Shown here one piece after another: positions 25,498-35,360 of a stretch of 64,000 bases of DNA. The stretch is from assembly GCA_050184115.1 (NCBI GenBank), contig JBFXAQ010000003.1, positions 372,001-436,000 on the forward strand, given 5' to 3'. Made by a program: the position numbers and the translations under genes. The DNA is from JACKNG01 sp050184115 (GTDB taxonomy: Bacteria > Pseudomonadota > Gammaproteobacteria > Ga0077536). The first letter of the stretch is position 1. Each line of letters begins with the position of its first letter. Below the pieces are notes generated by a model. It saw only the letters and a list, made by a program, of their open reading frames with translations, searched no databases and had not been told where the DNA came from.

Positions 25498-28400
25498 TCA
25501 CGGCGTCGTCACCGTCAGCGGCGCGTTCGGCAGCTCGCCGAACATCTCCGGCGCGTACATTGCCTCGACCCGCGTCGCCGGCAGCACGAAGGTGCCGGGA
25601 TTGTCGAGGCGCACGGTGTACTCGACCGTCCAGCGGCCCTTGGGGACGAAGGCATAGTAGGCGCGAAAGGCGTCGGCACGCCGTTCCTCGTAGGCCGGTT
25701 CGACCATGCCCGAGCGCTGCTCGCCGCGCGTGGCGATGGCGCTGTCGCCGCCCAGCCCGCTGCCGAGGATGGTGGCGCCGGCCGGTACCGGATCGTCGAC
25801 AACCACCCAGCCCATGTCCGACTGCGCCGCGATGTCGAGCGTGACGCGGGCGATGTCGCCGCGTCGCCACTCGCCCGCGACTGCCTGCTCGACGGCGGTC
25901 ACCGTGCGCGTGATGGTATAGCCGCTGGATACGGGCGCGGTGAGTGGCAACGCCGCGCGGCTCGCCACCAGCGCCCACGGTGCGCCGCCGCCGTCGTGGC
26001 TGAGTTCGAGCGCCGCGTCGTCGTTGCCCCAGGGCAGTTCGATGGCTGGCAGCGTTTGCGCAGCAGCCGCGGCGTCGCCGGGCCAGTCCAACTCGCGCTG
26101 CTGCGCGCCGCGCGTGAGCCGGGTCGTCCCGCTGATCGGCGTCGCCTCGAAGCGCGCGCCGAAGCGCCGCGCGGCGAGTGCGCCCCAGGCATTGGCAACG
26201 GTGGTGTCCCAGTGGCCGGCGCGCTGGCGCGCGAGGGCGCCGCGCAGCATGCGCGGCACGTCCGCCTGCCAGGCCGGTTCGTCGACGACGGCGAGCACCG
26301 CGCGTACGGCGTTGACGTCGCCCGAGGCGAGCAGCCACCAGGCGGCGTCGGTGGCGGCCGTGGCGAAGCCCATCACGGTGCCCTGGAAATCGAGCCGCGC
26401 ACGGAGCACGGCGAAAGCCTGCGCGCGCAGGCGGGTGGCGTCGGCGATGCCGTCGACCCGCGCCAGGACGTCCAGCCAGTCGAGCACGGCCGAGGTCGGC
26501 CACAGGGCGGGATCGATGGCGATGGTTTCGAGCATCGCGGCCTCGGCCGCACCGTGGCGCGCCAGCGCGGCGACGGCGGCGAGGCGGCGGATGGCGAGAT
26601 CCATCGCGCCGGTCGCCGAGTCGCGTTGCAGGCGACCGCTGGCGAAGGCGCTGAGACCGTCGCGCAGGCGCGCCAGGGTATCGGCGGGCACGGTCCAGCC
26701 GGCTTCGGCCGCGACGCCGAGCACGTAGGCCGTGAGCACATCGCTGCCGGGCAGCCAGGCCGCGGGATAGAAGCGCAGCAGGCCGTCACCGTCGAGGTAA
26801 CGCGGCAAGCGCGTGGCCAGCGCGTTCCACTCGGCTTCGTCGCCGGCCACGATCGCGCGCGAGACCTGCTGTTCCAGGCAGACGTAGGGGTAGCGCGCCA
26901 TGTACTCGCGCACGCCGTCGAGGCCGCCGGCAAGGCTCGCGTTCAGGTGGACCACGAGCCCGCCGCGTCCGGCAACGGCGCCCGCCGGTGGCGCCGCCGG
27001 CAGGCGCAGCGGCGTGTCGAGACGCGCCAGGGTCTGGGCCCACGTGCGCACCGGCCAGGCCGGCACCACGGCCTGCTCGACCTTCAGCGCGTCGCGAAGG
27101 TCGCCGGCCGCGGCCGTCAGCTCCCAGTCGAGCCGGCCGGCGTCGAGCGGCACCTCGACCGCCCAACCCAGTTCGATGGCACGGCCGGGGGCGAGATCGA
27201 ACGCCTGCGCCGGCAGGGTCTCCGCGTCGCCGGTCGCCGCGCGCCAGCGCGCCTCGACGGTGCCGGCGAGATTGCGCGTACTGGCGTTGCGTACCGTGAA
27301 GCCGGCGCGAAAGCGGTCGCCCTCGCGCACCAGCGGCGGCAGCCCGGCGTGCAGCATGAGATCCTGGGTGGTGCGGATGCTGGCCGCGCCGGTGCCGAAG
27401 AAACCACTGCCGGCATGGGCGATGGCGACCAGGCGGAAGCCGGTCAGGGCATCGTTCAGCGGCAGCTCGACGGTCGCGCGGCCGGCGCCGTCGAGGGCGA
27501 CGCGGCCACGCCAGACGAGCAGGGTGTCGAAGCGTTCGCGCACCGCGCCGCGGCCACCGCCGCCGCCGTGGGGCACCGCCTTGCGCCCGTAGTGACGCTT
27601 GCCGATCACCTGCATCTGCGCGGTCGAGGTGAGCACGTTCAGGCCGCGCTCGCCCATCATCGCTTCGAGCAGGTTCCAGGAGTCGTTGGGACCGAGTTCG
27701 AGCAGGCCCTCGTCGACGGCGACGAAGGCAATCTCGGCCGCATCGGGCAGCGCACCGCCGTCGACACGTTTCACGCTGACTTCGACTGGCACGGTCTCGC
27801 GCACGCGGAAGACACTGCCGCGCGGCTTGACGTCGACCGCCAGCCGGTGGGCATCCCAGCCGACCTTGAGTTGCGCCATGCCGAGCCGCCAGGCGGGCTT
27901 GGCGAGATCGACCTGCGCGGTCGGGAAACCTCCCTCGACGCGCCAGTCGAGCTCGAGTTCGCGCGCCGCTTCGGCGGCCAGCGACTGCCACCAGCCGACC
28001 CGCCCGCGCACGGCCAGCACCGAGACGTAGACATCGGGAGCGTAGTGGCCGACCAGTGGTACCTCGACCACCGGCAGGTCGCCCTCGAGGTGGGTGACGA
28101 AAGCCTCGATGACGCCTTCGCGCTCGACCGTGACCAGCGCGGTGGCGGCGCGGAACGGCATGCGCACCTGCAGGCGCGCGATCTCGCCCGGCGCGTAGGC
28201 CTTGCGTTCGGGCAGCACGTCCATGCGATCGCCGGCGCCGGGATCGAACCACCAGTCGTCGTCACCGGCGACCCAGGCCGAGGTCGTCGTCACCGCCTCG
28301 CGCCCGGCATCGTCACGCGCGCTCGCCCGCACCAGCACGTTGCCGCTGGCGTCGGGTGCCAGGGTGCAGTGGACTCGCCCGTACGCGTCGCTGACGCCGC

Positions 28401-31368
28401 CGCAACGCGCCGCCAGCGGCGTCACCCGGCTCTCGCTCTCGTAGGTGTAGAAGCCGCCCAGGAGGCGTTTGCGGTAACCGTACCAGTCGCGCTTGAACAG
28501 GCTCACCTCGACGGCGCGCCCGGTCAGCGGACGGCCCTCGAGATCGAGCGCAAGCACCTCGAGTTCGAGCGCCTCGCGCGTGCCCGCCCAGCCGTCGACG
28601 CTGACGCCGACGACCAGCGCGGCCGGCCACAGCGGCACGCGGGTCGAGGCCGTGAAACGCTCGCCGTTGGCATCCTGGTACTCGAGTTCGGCGAGCAGGC
28701 GCTGCGGGCGCTCGACCGTCGGCAATTCGTCGACCTGCACGCGAGCGCTGCCCGCCTCGTCCAAGCTCAGCGGCATCACCCGCGCCGGGAGCGCCGGCAC
28801 CGCGCCACCGCCGTGATCGCCGTAACGCCGCCACAGCGCGGTATAGCCGTCGTCGCCGGTGGCGTCCTCGCGCATCACCCCGGGCATGACGTCCTCGCCA
28901 CCGAAGCGGAATTCCGGGTAGTCGTCGAAACTCACCTCGCGGTCCTCGACGACGCTGCGCAGCTTGACCGCCGCGTTGCTCGCCGCGCCGCCCGCGCGGT
29001 AGGCGAGGTGGAGATCGAGCGCCACGGCGGATGGCGCCACCTGCGGCGCGGCCGGTGCCTGCACCACTGCTTTCATGGTCGGCACGCGGAAAGCCTCGAC
29101 GCGAAAGCGACCGGACTCCCAGGGCCCAGCCATGGCGTCGTCACCGGCCAGCAGCACCCGGTATTCGCCGAGGCGCGCCGAATCCGGGATCGCCCAGCGG
29201 CTCTCGCCGACGCCGTCGGCGCCGAGGTCGAGCGGCAGCTCGACCTGCTCGTTGCTGCCGGCGTGGACGATGCGCAGGCGCGTCACCCGCGCCGCGGCCG
29301 CCGGCACGTCGAAACCCTGCATGCCCGGCGCGCGCAGGAAATGCTTCATCGACACCGTCTCGCCGGCGCGGAACAAGGCGCGATCGAAGACGGTGTGGGC
29401 GAGTACGCCGCGCGGGCCGTAGTCGCGCCGCAGTTTGAAGTGATCGGGCGAGATGCCGTCGTTCCAGGCCGTGAGCACGAAGCCGACGTCGCCCTCGACG
29501 CGCGCGCTGACCATCAACGGACCATCGCTGTACTCCGAACAGTAGTCCTGCCCGTGTGGCAGCCCGAGATCGGCATCGATCACCAGCGTGCCGTCGGCGC
29601 CGCTCTCGCCCTCGAACAGCACCGCGCCCGTGCAGTAGCGGCTGATGGCGACATGGGCGCCGGCGACCGGTTCGCCGCTCTCCAGCGCCGTGACCCAGGC
29701 CAGCGATCGATCGCGGCCCCACTTGAAATGCACGGCGAGGTCGGTGACCAGCGCGGCGGTCGCGACGTAACGCGGTGCGTCGCGACCGAGCAGGGCGGCA
29801 CCGAGTACGGGGCTCGCGATCTCGACCACGTGCAGCCCGGGCCCTTCGAGCGGGATGCCGACGACCTGGAAGGCCTGGTCGCCGGCCGGCGTCGGCACGG
29901 TGAAGGCCTGCGTGGCGTCGTCGTCGCCGAACACCGAGGTGCTGCCGGTCAGTTCGCGCCAGTGGCCTTCGTCGCGCTCGTCCTTGCCCGGCACCCATTC
30001 GCCGCGCCGCGCCATCGCCTCGTCGACGCGACGCAACCAGCGCGCGATGTCCGCATCGCTCTGCAGCGCCAGTGCGCGCACCGGCAGGCCACGCGCGGCG
30101 AGTGGCGCCTCGACCTTGCGCACCGTCACCGGCAGCACCGCCCCACCACGCGCTTCGACGATGCCGAAATTGGCATCGAACTTGACCAGCGGCGGGTAGC
30201 CGTCGAGGGCGAGTGCCAGCGGGTAGCGTGCGGCGTTCTCGGCCGCACGGCCGGCGTCGTCGACGAGCCCGGCCGGCAGGCTCACCGTCAGCTTGCCGTG
30301 CGCGGGGAAGGGTCCCGGATATTCCAGCGCCTCGACGGTGGGCGTGGCCGCGTCCGCGCCCTCATCGCCGGGGGTGTAGACCCGCCCGTCGCCGTCGACC
30401 ACCGTCACGGCCGCGGCGAGGTCGCGCGCGATCGGCGCCGAGAACACCACCCGCACCGGTTCGAGCGGCAGGCAGGGCGCGCGCGCGTTGACCCGCGTGC
30501 ACTCCACGCGCACGGTGAAGCTGGCGCGAGTGTGGAAGGCCAGCGCCTGGTCGGCCGCGGTGGCAACACCCGACGGCGCGCGGATGCCGGCGCCCCAGGA
30601 CAGGCGGAGATCGGTGTCCGGCGGCAGGCGACGCTGGCAACGCAGCGCCAGCACGCGCGTTTCGGCCGCGGCCAGGTCGGCCGGCGTGGGCGCGGTGGCG
30701 CCGTCACCGGCGAGCTGGCGCAGCAGGTTGTAGTAGTCGTAACCGAGTTCACCGCGGGCAGCGAACACCGCGGCGCGCTCGGCGTCGTCGAGCAGCACGA
30801 CGGGGATACGTTCGTTGATGCCCGCGACGATGCAGGCGGCGTTGGCGACCACCGATTGCGGTTCGGCAGCGGCGTCGAGGGCGAGCAGGAAGACCTGTTC
30901 GGCATCGATCGAACCGTGGCCGTCGTAGGGCTTGCTGGCGCGGATGGCCGGCCCGCCGGTATCGAACGTGTACGCGCGCGGCCCTGCAAGCGGGCTGCCA
31001 TCGAGAGCGCGCAGGTCATCGGCGAGGGTGATCGAACAGGCCAGCCCGGCCGGCAGATCGTGCGCGAAATCGTGGACCCAGTGACGGGCGTCGGCCCAGC
31101 GCCCACGCCCCGCAACGGCGCAGTCGACCGTCGCCGGCGCGGGTAGCCGCGGATCGCCGAAGGCGACCATCGGGCTGTCGAAGGTGAGGACGACCTGGCG
31201 CACGTCGCGCACGCTGCCCTGCGGCGAGACTGCCTGGATCTCGGCGGCCGCGACGACGGCAGCCCAGAACCCGGCCAGCAGCAGGATCGCACTGCCGCGA
31301 GCGGCGCGGGTCCACTGGGATCGTCGGGGCCGCCGCGTGGCCAGTGCACTCGCCGTCGCGTCTCGCAT
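25498..31368 (-). CDS. yfhM: Bacterial alpha-2-macroglobulin with intact thioester motif
   Basis: 1956 residues, typical of the family. ATG 31368 gives an N-terminus with Arg-rich start and a signal sequence SAILLLAGFWAAVVAAAE; there is no lipobox, unlike E. coli YfhM. Repeated MG beta-domains fill the first 1400 residues. The thioester motif CLEQ lies near residue 1496 in YPYVCLEQQVSRA, so it should covalently trap attacking proteases. The C-terminus ends YAPEMFGELPNAPLTV, a family signature. It acts in the periplasm together with PBP1C, encoded two bases downstream, probably protecting or repairing the wall after protease attack. Confidence 0.93.
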   Translation of the reverse strand: MRDATASALATRRPRRSQWTRAARGSAILLLAGFWAAVVAAAEIQAVSPQGSVRDVRQVVLTFDSPMVAFGDPRLPAPATVDCAVAGRGRWADARHWVHDFAHDLPAGLACSITLADDLRALDGSPLAGPRAYTFDTGGPAIRASKPYDGHGSIDAEQVFLLALDAAAEPQSVVANAACIVAGINERIPVVLLDDAERAAVFAARGELGYDYYNLLRQLAGDGATAPTPADLAAAETRVLALRCQRRLPPDTDLRLSWGAGIRAPSGVATAADQALAFHTRASFTVRVECTRVNARAPCLPLEPVRVVFSAPIARDLAAAVTVVDGDGRVYTPGDEGADAATPTVEALEYPGPFPAHGKLTVSLPAGLVDDAGRAAENAARYPLALALDGYPPLVKFDANFGIVEARGGAVLPVTVRKVEAPLAARGLPVRALALQSDADIARWLRRVDEAMARRGEWVPGKDERDEGHWRELTGSTSVFGDDDATQAFTVPTPAGDQAFQVVGIPLEGPGLHVVEIASPVLGAALLGRDAPRYVATAALVTDLAVHFKWGRDRSLAWVTALESGEPVAGAHVAISRYCTGAVLFEGESGADGTLVIDADLGLPHGQDYCSEYSDGPLMVSARVEGDVGFVLTAWNDGISPDHFKLRRDYGPRGVLAHTVFDRALFRAGETVSMKHFLRAPGMQGFDVPAAAARVTRLRIVHAGSNEQVELPLDLGADGVGESRWAIPDSARLGEYRVLLAGDDAMAGPWESGRFRVEAFRVPTMKAVVQAPAAPQVAPSAVALDLHLAYRAGGAASNAAVKLRSVVEDREVSFDDYPEFRFGGEDVMPGVMREDATGDDGYTALWRRYGDHGGGAVPALPARVMPLSLDEAGSARVQVDELPTVERPQRLLAELEYQDANGERFTASTRVPLWPAALVVGVSVDGWAGTREALELEVLALDLEGRPLTGRAVEVSLFKRDWYGYRKRLLGGFYTYESESRVTPLAARCGGVSDAYGRVHCTLAPDASGNVLVRASARDDAGREAVTTTSAWVAGDDDWWFDPGAGDRMDVLPERKAYAPGEIARLQVRMPFRAATALVTVEREGVIEAFVTHLEGDLPVVEVPLVGHYAPDVYVSVLAVRGRVGWWQSLAAEAARELELDWRVEGGFPTAQVDLAKPAWRLGMAQLKVGWDAHRLAVDVKPRGSVFRVRETVPVEVSVKRVDGGALPDAAEIAFVAVDEGLLELGPNDSWNLLEAMMGERGLNVLTSTAQMQVIGKRHYGRKAVPHGGGGGRGAVRERFDTLLVWRGRVALDGAGRATVELPLNDALTGFRLVAIAHAGSGFFGTGAASIRTTQDLMLHAGLPPLVREGDRFRAGFTVRNASTRNLAGTVEARWRAATGDAETLPAQAFDLAPGRAIELGWAVEVPLDAGRLDWELTAAAGDLRDALKVEQAVVPAWPVRTWAQTLARLDTPLRLPAAPPAGAVAGRGGLVVHLNASLAGGLDGVREYMARYPYVCLEQQVSRAIVAGDEAEWNALATRLPRYLDGDGLLRFYPAAWLPGSDVLTAYVLGVAAEAGWTVPADTLARLRDGLSAFASGRLQRDSATGAMDLAIRRLAAVAALARHGAAEAAMLETIAIDPALWPTSAVLDWLDVLARVDGIADATRLRAQAFAVLRARLDFQGTVMGFATAATDAAWWLLASGDVNAVRAVLAVVDEPAWQADVPRMLRGALARQRAGHWDTTVANAWGALAARRFGARFEATPISGTTRLTRGAQQRELDWPGDAAAAAQTLPAIELPWGNDDAALELSHDGGGAPWALVASRAALPLTAPVSSGYTITRTVTAVEQAVAGEWRRGDIARVTLDIAAQSDMGWVVVDDPVPAGATILGSGLGGDSAIATRGEQRSGMVEPAYEERRADAFRAYYAFVPKGRWTVEYTVRLDNPGTFVLPATRVEAMYAPEMFGELPNAPLTVTTP

Positions 31369-31569
31369 CCCATCTGCCTCCGTATCGCCATGAGCTCGGC
31401 GCATTCTAGGCAACCCGCAGCCCTGCCGGTTGCTGCCAGCACCCGCCTTGCAATCCGCCCGGTCCGCCCGGATAGTTCCGCCTCACGAACGGCCGCCGCC
31501 CGCGCCGGTGTGGTTCCACACGCACCCCTTCAGCCCTGCCGGCGGCCCCGACAGTGGAGAGCAGACCCG

Positions 31570-33201
31570 ATGAGATACGACACCCTGATCGTGGGCGCCG
31601 GCTTCGCCGGCATGTACATGCTGCACCGCCTGCGCGGCCTCGGCCAGCGCGCGCGCGTGCTCGAGGCCGCCGCCGGCGTCGGCGGTACCTGGCACCACAA
31701 CCGCTACCCCGGCGCGCGCTGCGACGTGCAGAGCATGGACTACTCGTTCAGCTTCAGCGAAGAACTGCAGAACGAGTGGGACTGGAGCGAGAAGTACGCC
31801 ACCCAGCCCGAGATCCTGCGCTACGCCAACTTCGTTGCCGACCGCTTCGATCTGCGGCGCGACATCCAGTTCGAGACGCGGGTGAAATCGGCGCGCTACG
31901 ACGAGAACGCCAACCTGTGGCGCATCGAAACGGACGCCGGCGAGGTCTTCGAAGCACGCTACTACGTCATCGCCACCGGTTGCCTGTCGGTGCCCAAGGC
32001 CATCGACATCGACGGCACGGAGGACTTCCAGGGCCAGAGCTACCACACCGCCGACTGGCCGCGTGAAGGTGTCGACTTCAGCGATCTTCGCGTGGCAGTC
32101 ATCGGCACCGGTTCCTCGGCCGTGCAGTCGATCCCGATCATCGCGAGCCAGGCCCGCGAGCTGACCGTCTTCCAGCGCACCCCGGCCTACAGCCTGCCGG
32201 CCTACAACCGCCCGCTCGACGACGCCGAGCGCACCGCCTGGCGCGCGAAGTACCCCGAACACCGTGAGCAATCGCGCTACTCGCTGTTCGGCGTGCCCGA
32301 CTACCCGATGGACAAGGGTGCGTTCGACGTCAGCGACGCCGAGCGCGAGGCGGCCTACGAAGCGGCCTGGCAGACCGGCACCCTCATCGCCATCCTGCAG
32401 CAGTACAACGACCTGCTGGTCGACGAGAAGGCCAACGCGACCGCCGCCGAGTTCGTGCGCAACAAGATCCGCAACGTCGTCGAAGACCCCGAGGTCGCCG
32501 AGGCGCTGTGCCCGACGAGTTTCCCCATCGGCACCAAGCGCGCCTGCCTCGACACCAACTACTACCAGACCTTCAACCTGCCGCATGTCCACCTGGTCGA
32601 CGTGCGCAAGACGCCGATCGAGCGCGTCACCGCGCGCGGCGTGAAGACCGTCGACCAGGAGCGCGAATTCGACGCCATCGTCTACGCCACCGGCTTCGAC
32701 GCCATGACCGGCGCCATCGTCAACGTCGACGTGCGTGGGCGCGGTGGCGTCGAACTCAGGACCAAGTGGGCCGACGGCCCGCGCACCTACCTCGGCCTGA
32801 CCGTCAGCGACTTCCCCAACCTCTTCATGATCACCGGTCCCGGCAGCCCCTCGGTGATGAGCAACATGATCATCTCCATCGAGCAGCACGTGGACTGGAT
32901 CTGCGATTGCCTGACCTGGATGGCCGACCATGGCTACGACACCCTCGAGGCGGGTTCGCAGGCCGAAGAGGCCTGGGTGGAGCACGTCAACGAGGTCGCC
33001 AACGCGACCCTCTTTCCGCAGGCCAACTCCTGGTACATGGGTGCCAACGTGCCGGGCAAGCCGCGCCTGTTCCTGCCCTACATCGGCGGTGTCGGTCCGT
33101 ACCGCGTGAAGTGCGACGAGGTCGCGCAAGCGGACTACGAGGGCTTCCGCTTCGGCCAGGGCGGCAAGGTCAGCGCGACGCGGCCGGCCGCGGCCGGCTG
33201 A
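31570..33201 (+). CDS. Flavin-binding monooxygenase, Baeyer-Villiger type
   Basis: 543 residues. The FAD Rossmann motif GAGFAGMYMLHRLRGLG is at the N-terminus, and GTWHHNRYPGARCDVQS matches cyclohexanone/cyclopentanone monooxygenases. The Baeyer-Villiger fingerprint FQGQSYHTADWP lies near residue 157, followed by the NADPH motif VIGTGSSAVQSIP. The enzyme inserts oxygen next to a ketone using NADPH and O2, giving an ester or lactone. ATG 31570 follows GTGGAGAGCAG. It is divergent from the alpha-2-macroglobulin gene and converges on an enoyl-CoA hydratase. Other ketone- and acyl-CoA-handling genes nearby fit a role in degrading cyclic ketones. Confidence 0.92.
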   Translation: MRYDTLIVGAGFAGMYMLHRLRGLGQRARVLEAAAGVGGTWHHNRYPGARCDVQSMDYSFSFSEELQNEWDWSEKYATQPEILRYANFVADRFDLRRDIQFETRVKSARYDENANLWRIETDAGEVFEARYYVIATGCLSVPKAIDIDGTEDFQGQSYHTADWPREGVDFSDLRVAVIGTGSSAVQSIPIIASQARELTVFQRTPAYSLPAYNRPLDDAERTAWRAKYPEHREQSRYSLFGVPDYPMDKGAFDVSDAEREAAYEAAWQTGTLIAILQQYNDLLVDEKANATAAEFVRNKIRNVVEDPEVAEALCPTSFPIGTKRACLDTNYYQTFNLPHVHLVDVRKTPIERVTARGVKTVDQEREFDAIVYATGFDAMTGAIVNVDVRGRGGVELRTKWADGPRTYLGLTVSDFPNLFMITGPGSPSVMSNMIISIEQHVDWICDCLTWMADHGYDTLEAGSQAEEAWVEHVNEVANATLFPQANSWYMGANVPGKPRLFLPYIGGVGPYRVKCDEVAQADYEGFRFGQGGKVSATRPAAAG

Positions 33202-33248
33202 GGCGCGCCGCAACGGCGCCACCGCTGACGGTATTGGTGTCGCCCCGC

Positions 33249-34001
33249 TCAGTAGCGCGGGGTGCGCTTCTCGCGGAACGCGCTCACGCCCTCGTTGAAG
33301 TCGGCGCTGGCGCGCACGGCGTCGCCGCGCGCCTGTTCGGCCGGCTCGCGGGCGAGCGCGGCCTCGGCGGCGCCCTCGCTGACGTGGCGCTTGACCGCCT
33401 GTACCGCCACCGGGCTGTTGGCGGCGATGACCTCGGCCAGATCGAGCGCGCGGTCGACCAGTTCGCCGGCCGGCACGATGTCGTTGACGAGCGCGATGCG
33501 GCGCGCCTCCTCGGCGCCGATCATCTGCGCCGTGAGCAGCAGCTTCATGGCGTGCACGTAACCGACCTGCTGCACGAGCTTGGCGGTCGCGCCGCCGAAC
33601 GGGTAGATCCCCCACTTCACTTCCGGCAGGCCGAAGCGCGCGTGCGGCGCGGCGAGGCGGATGTCGGACGACAGCATCAGTTCGACCCCGCCGCCGGCAC
33701 AGACGCCGTTGACGGCGGCGATGATGGGCTTCGGGTAACTCGACGTCTTGAGCAGGGCGCGGTTGACCATGCGCGCGGTGTCCTCGCTCGCCGAGAGGTC
33801 GCCGGAGACGTCGGCGCCGGCGCTGAAGGCTTTGTCACCGGCGCCGGTCAGCACGATCGCACGGCAGTCGGATTGCTCCAGCCGATCCCAGTGGCCGGCC
33901 AGCTCCGCCATCATGGCGCGGCTCATGGCATTGAACTTGGGCTGGTTGTCGATGGCGATGAGCACGACATGCGGCCGCGGCTCGGTGACGATGATGGACA
34001 T
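33249..34001 (-). CDS. Enoyl-CoA hydratase/isomerase family protein
   Basis: 250 residues of the crotonase fold. Oxyanion-hole segments are AFSAGADVSG and VCAGGGVELMLSSDI, and both catalytic Glu positions are kept (VEL and FGLPEVKWG), which favours true hydratase activity. The protein ends FREKRTPRY, a common tail in this family. It acts on 2-enoyl-CoA in beta-oxidation-like routes. ATG 34001 is preceded by a purine-rich GGAAAGGGGAAG. A REP-like element lies about 100 bases upstream. Confidence 0.9.
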   Translation of the reverse strand: MSIIVTEPRPHVVLIAIDNQPKFNAMSRAMMAELAGHWDRLEQSDCRAIVLTGAGDKAFSAGADVSGDLSASEDTARMVNRALLKTSSYPKPIIAAVNGVCAGGGVELMLSSDIRLAAPHARFGLPEVKWGIYPFGGATAKLVQQVGYVHAMKLLLTAQMIGAEEARRIALVNDIVPAGELVDRALDLAEVIAANSPVAVQAVKRHVSEGAAEAALAREPAEQARGDAVRASADFNEGVSAFREKRTPRY

Positions 34002-34098
34002 GCAGCTTCCCCTTTCCTTCGATGACTGGCGGGCGCTGGCGCCGGTCGGCAAACGCATGATGCTCGACCGCGCGGCGGCACTTCTGCGGCGGCACTCC

Positions 34099-34167
34099 GG
34101 GGTCAGACCCCGACCGCTAACTAATTAAATCAATGGAGATAAATCTACCGGACGGGGTCTGACCCTC
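34099..34167. repeat. REP-like inverted pair with AT-rich core
   Basis: GGGGTCAGACCCC (34099-34111) and GGGGTCTGACCCT (34155-34167) face each other across 43 bases that include the AT-rich CTAACTAATTAAATCAATGG. It resembles the element at 18679 in size and lies in the gap between an enoyl-CoA hydratase gene and an oxidoreductase gene. Confidence 0.75.
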
Positions 34168-34203
34168 GACCGCCATTCTCGACCGCCACGTCGGGCGCGG
34201 TAT

Positions 34204-35187
34204 TCATAACGGCGCGCCGGGCACCACCAGCACGCGGCCGTGGGCGCGGCGTTCGGTGAGGAGTTTCAGGGCCTCGACGCCCTCCGCGAGCGGCAGCTCG
34301 TGGGTCACGAGGGGCTTCAGGCGACCCTCGGCGTACCAGCCGAGCAGCGCGGCGACCGACTGCTCGAGCTTGTCCGGTGCGTGCCAGCGGTAGTAGCGCA
34401 GCGCCGAACCGAGCGCGGCGCGGTTCTTGACCAGGAGGCGGTTGGCCGGTACCCGTGGCACGCCGCCGACGAAGCCGACGTGGACGTAGCGCCCGCCCCA
34501 GCCGAGCGACGACAGGGCCGGGTCGAAGAGCTCGCCGCCGACCGGGTCGAAACAGACGTCCGCGCCGCGCTCGCCGGTCAGTTCGAGCATGCGCGCCTTG
34601 AGATCCTCGCTGGTGTAGTTGATCAGCTCGTCGGCGCCGTGGTCACGCGCGGCGGCGAGCTTCTCCGCGGTGCTGGCGGCAGCAATGACCCGCGCGCCCA
34701 TGGCCTTGCCGATCTCGACCGCGGTGAGACCGACCCCGCCGGCGGCGCCGAGCACGAGCACGGTCTCGCCGGCTTCGAGGCGCCCGGCCCAGCGCAGGGC
34801 GACGTCGGAGGAGAAATAGGCGACCGGGAAGGCGGCAGCGTCGCGCCAGTCCATGCCGGCGGGAATTGGCCAGGTATCCGCTTCGTCGGCCAGCGCCTGC
34901 TCGGCCATGCCGCCGTAGTGCAGTAGAGCCATGACACGATCGCCGGGCGCCACCCTGGTCACCCCCTCACCGATCGCGAGCACCGTGCCGGCGGTTTCGA
35001 GGCCCGGTGAGAACGGCAGCGGTGGTTTGGTCTGGTAGGTGCCGCCGACCATGATGGCGTCGGCGTAATTGGCCGCCGTCGCGCGTACTTCGATCAGGAC
35101 CTGCCCCGGCCCCGGCCGCGGCGCGTCGACCTCGCCTACCTCCAACTCGTCCACCGCGCCCCAGGCGCGGCACAGCAATGCCCGCAT
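34204..35187 (-). CDS. Zinc-independent NADPH:quinone oxidoreductase-type MDR enzyme
   Basis: 327 residues of the medium-chain dehydrogenase/reductase family. The GroES-like N-terminal half has RATAANYADAIMVGGTYQTK and PFSPGLETAGTVLAIGEGV; the NADPH Rossmann motif is VLGAAGGVGLTAVEIGKAMG. The Cys and His zinc ligands of alcohol dehydrogenases are absent, so it belongs with quinone oxidoreductases and enoyl reductases. GGGAGGGGAT precedes ATG 35187. It is divergent from the small secreted protein gene. Confidence 0.9.
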   Translation of the reverse strand: MRALLCRAWGAVDELEVGEVDAPRPGPGQVLIEVRATAANYADAIMVGGTYQTKPPLPFSPGLETAGTVLAIGEGVTRVAPGDRVMALLHYGGMAEQALADEADTWPIPAGMDWRDAAAFPVAYFSSDVALRWAGRLEAGETVLVLGAAGGVGLTAVEIGKAMGARVIAAASTAEKLAAARDHGADELINYTSEDLKARMLELTGERGADVCFDPVGGELFDPALSSLGWGGRYVHVGFVGGVPRVPANRLLVKNRAALGSALRYYRWHAPDKLEQSVAALLGWYAEGRLKPLVTHELPLAEGVEALKLLTERRAHGRVLVVPGAPL

Positions 35188-35265
35188 CGATCCCCTCCCG
35201 CGCGCCGCGGCGCTTTCGTCCGGTTTCTGGTGTGATTTATGATGAAAACCACGCAACTTGCTGTC

Positions 35266-35271
35266 TATAAT
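35266..35271 (+). promoter_or_regulatory. Consensus -10 element
   Basis: TATAAT in an AT-rich patch unlike its surroundings. The -35 region at 17-base spacing (TGAAAA) is weak. It would start transcription near 35278, about 80 bases before the small secreted protein gene at 35361. Confidence 0.4.
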
Positions 35272-35360
35272 GCGTTTGATGGCGTACCGGGTGCCCCTTG
35301 GACGAACTGTCCGAGCCCGCGCGCCGTCCACGACAATCCATTCCGGGAGCATCACCCGTC

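Noticed and set aside
25996..31146. 1716-codon open frame on the plus strand
   Set aside because: It is antisense to the well-supported alpha-2-macroglobulin and arises from GC-rich codon bias; residues show no domain.
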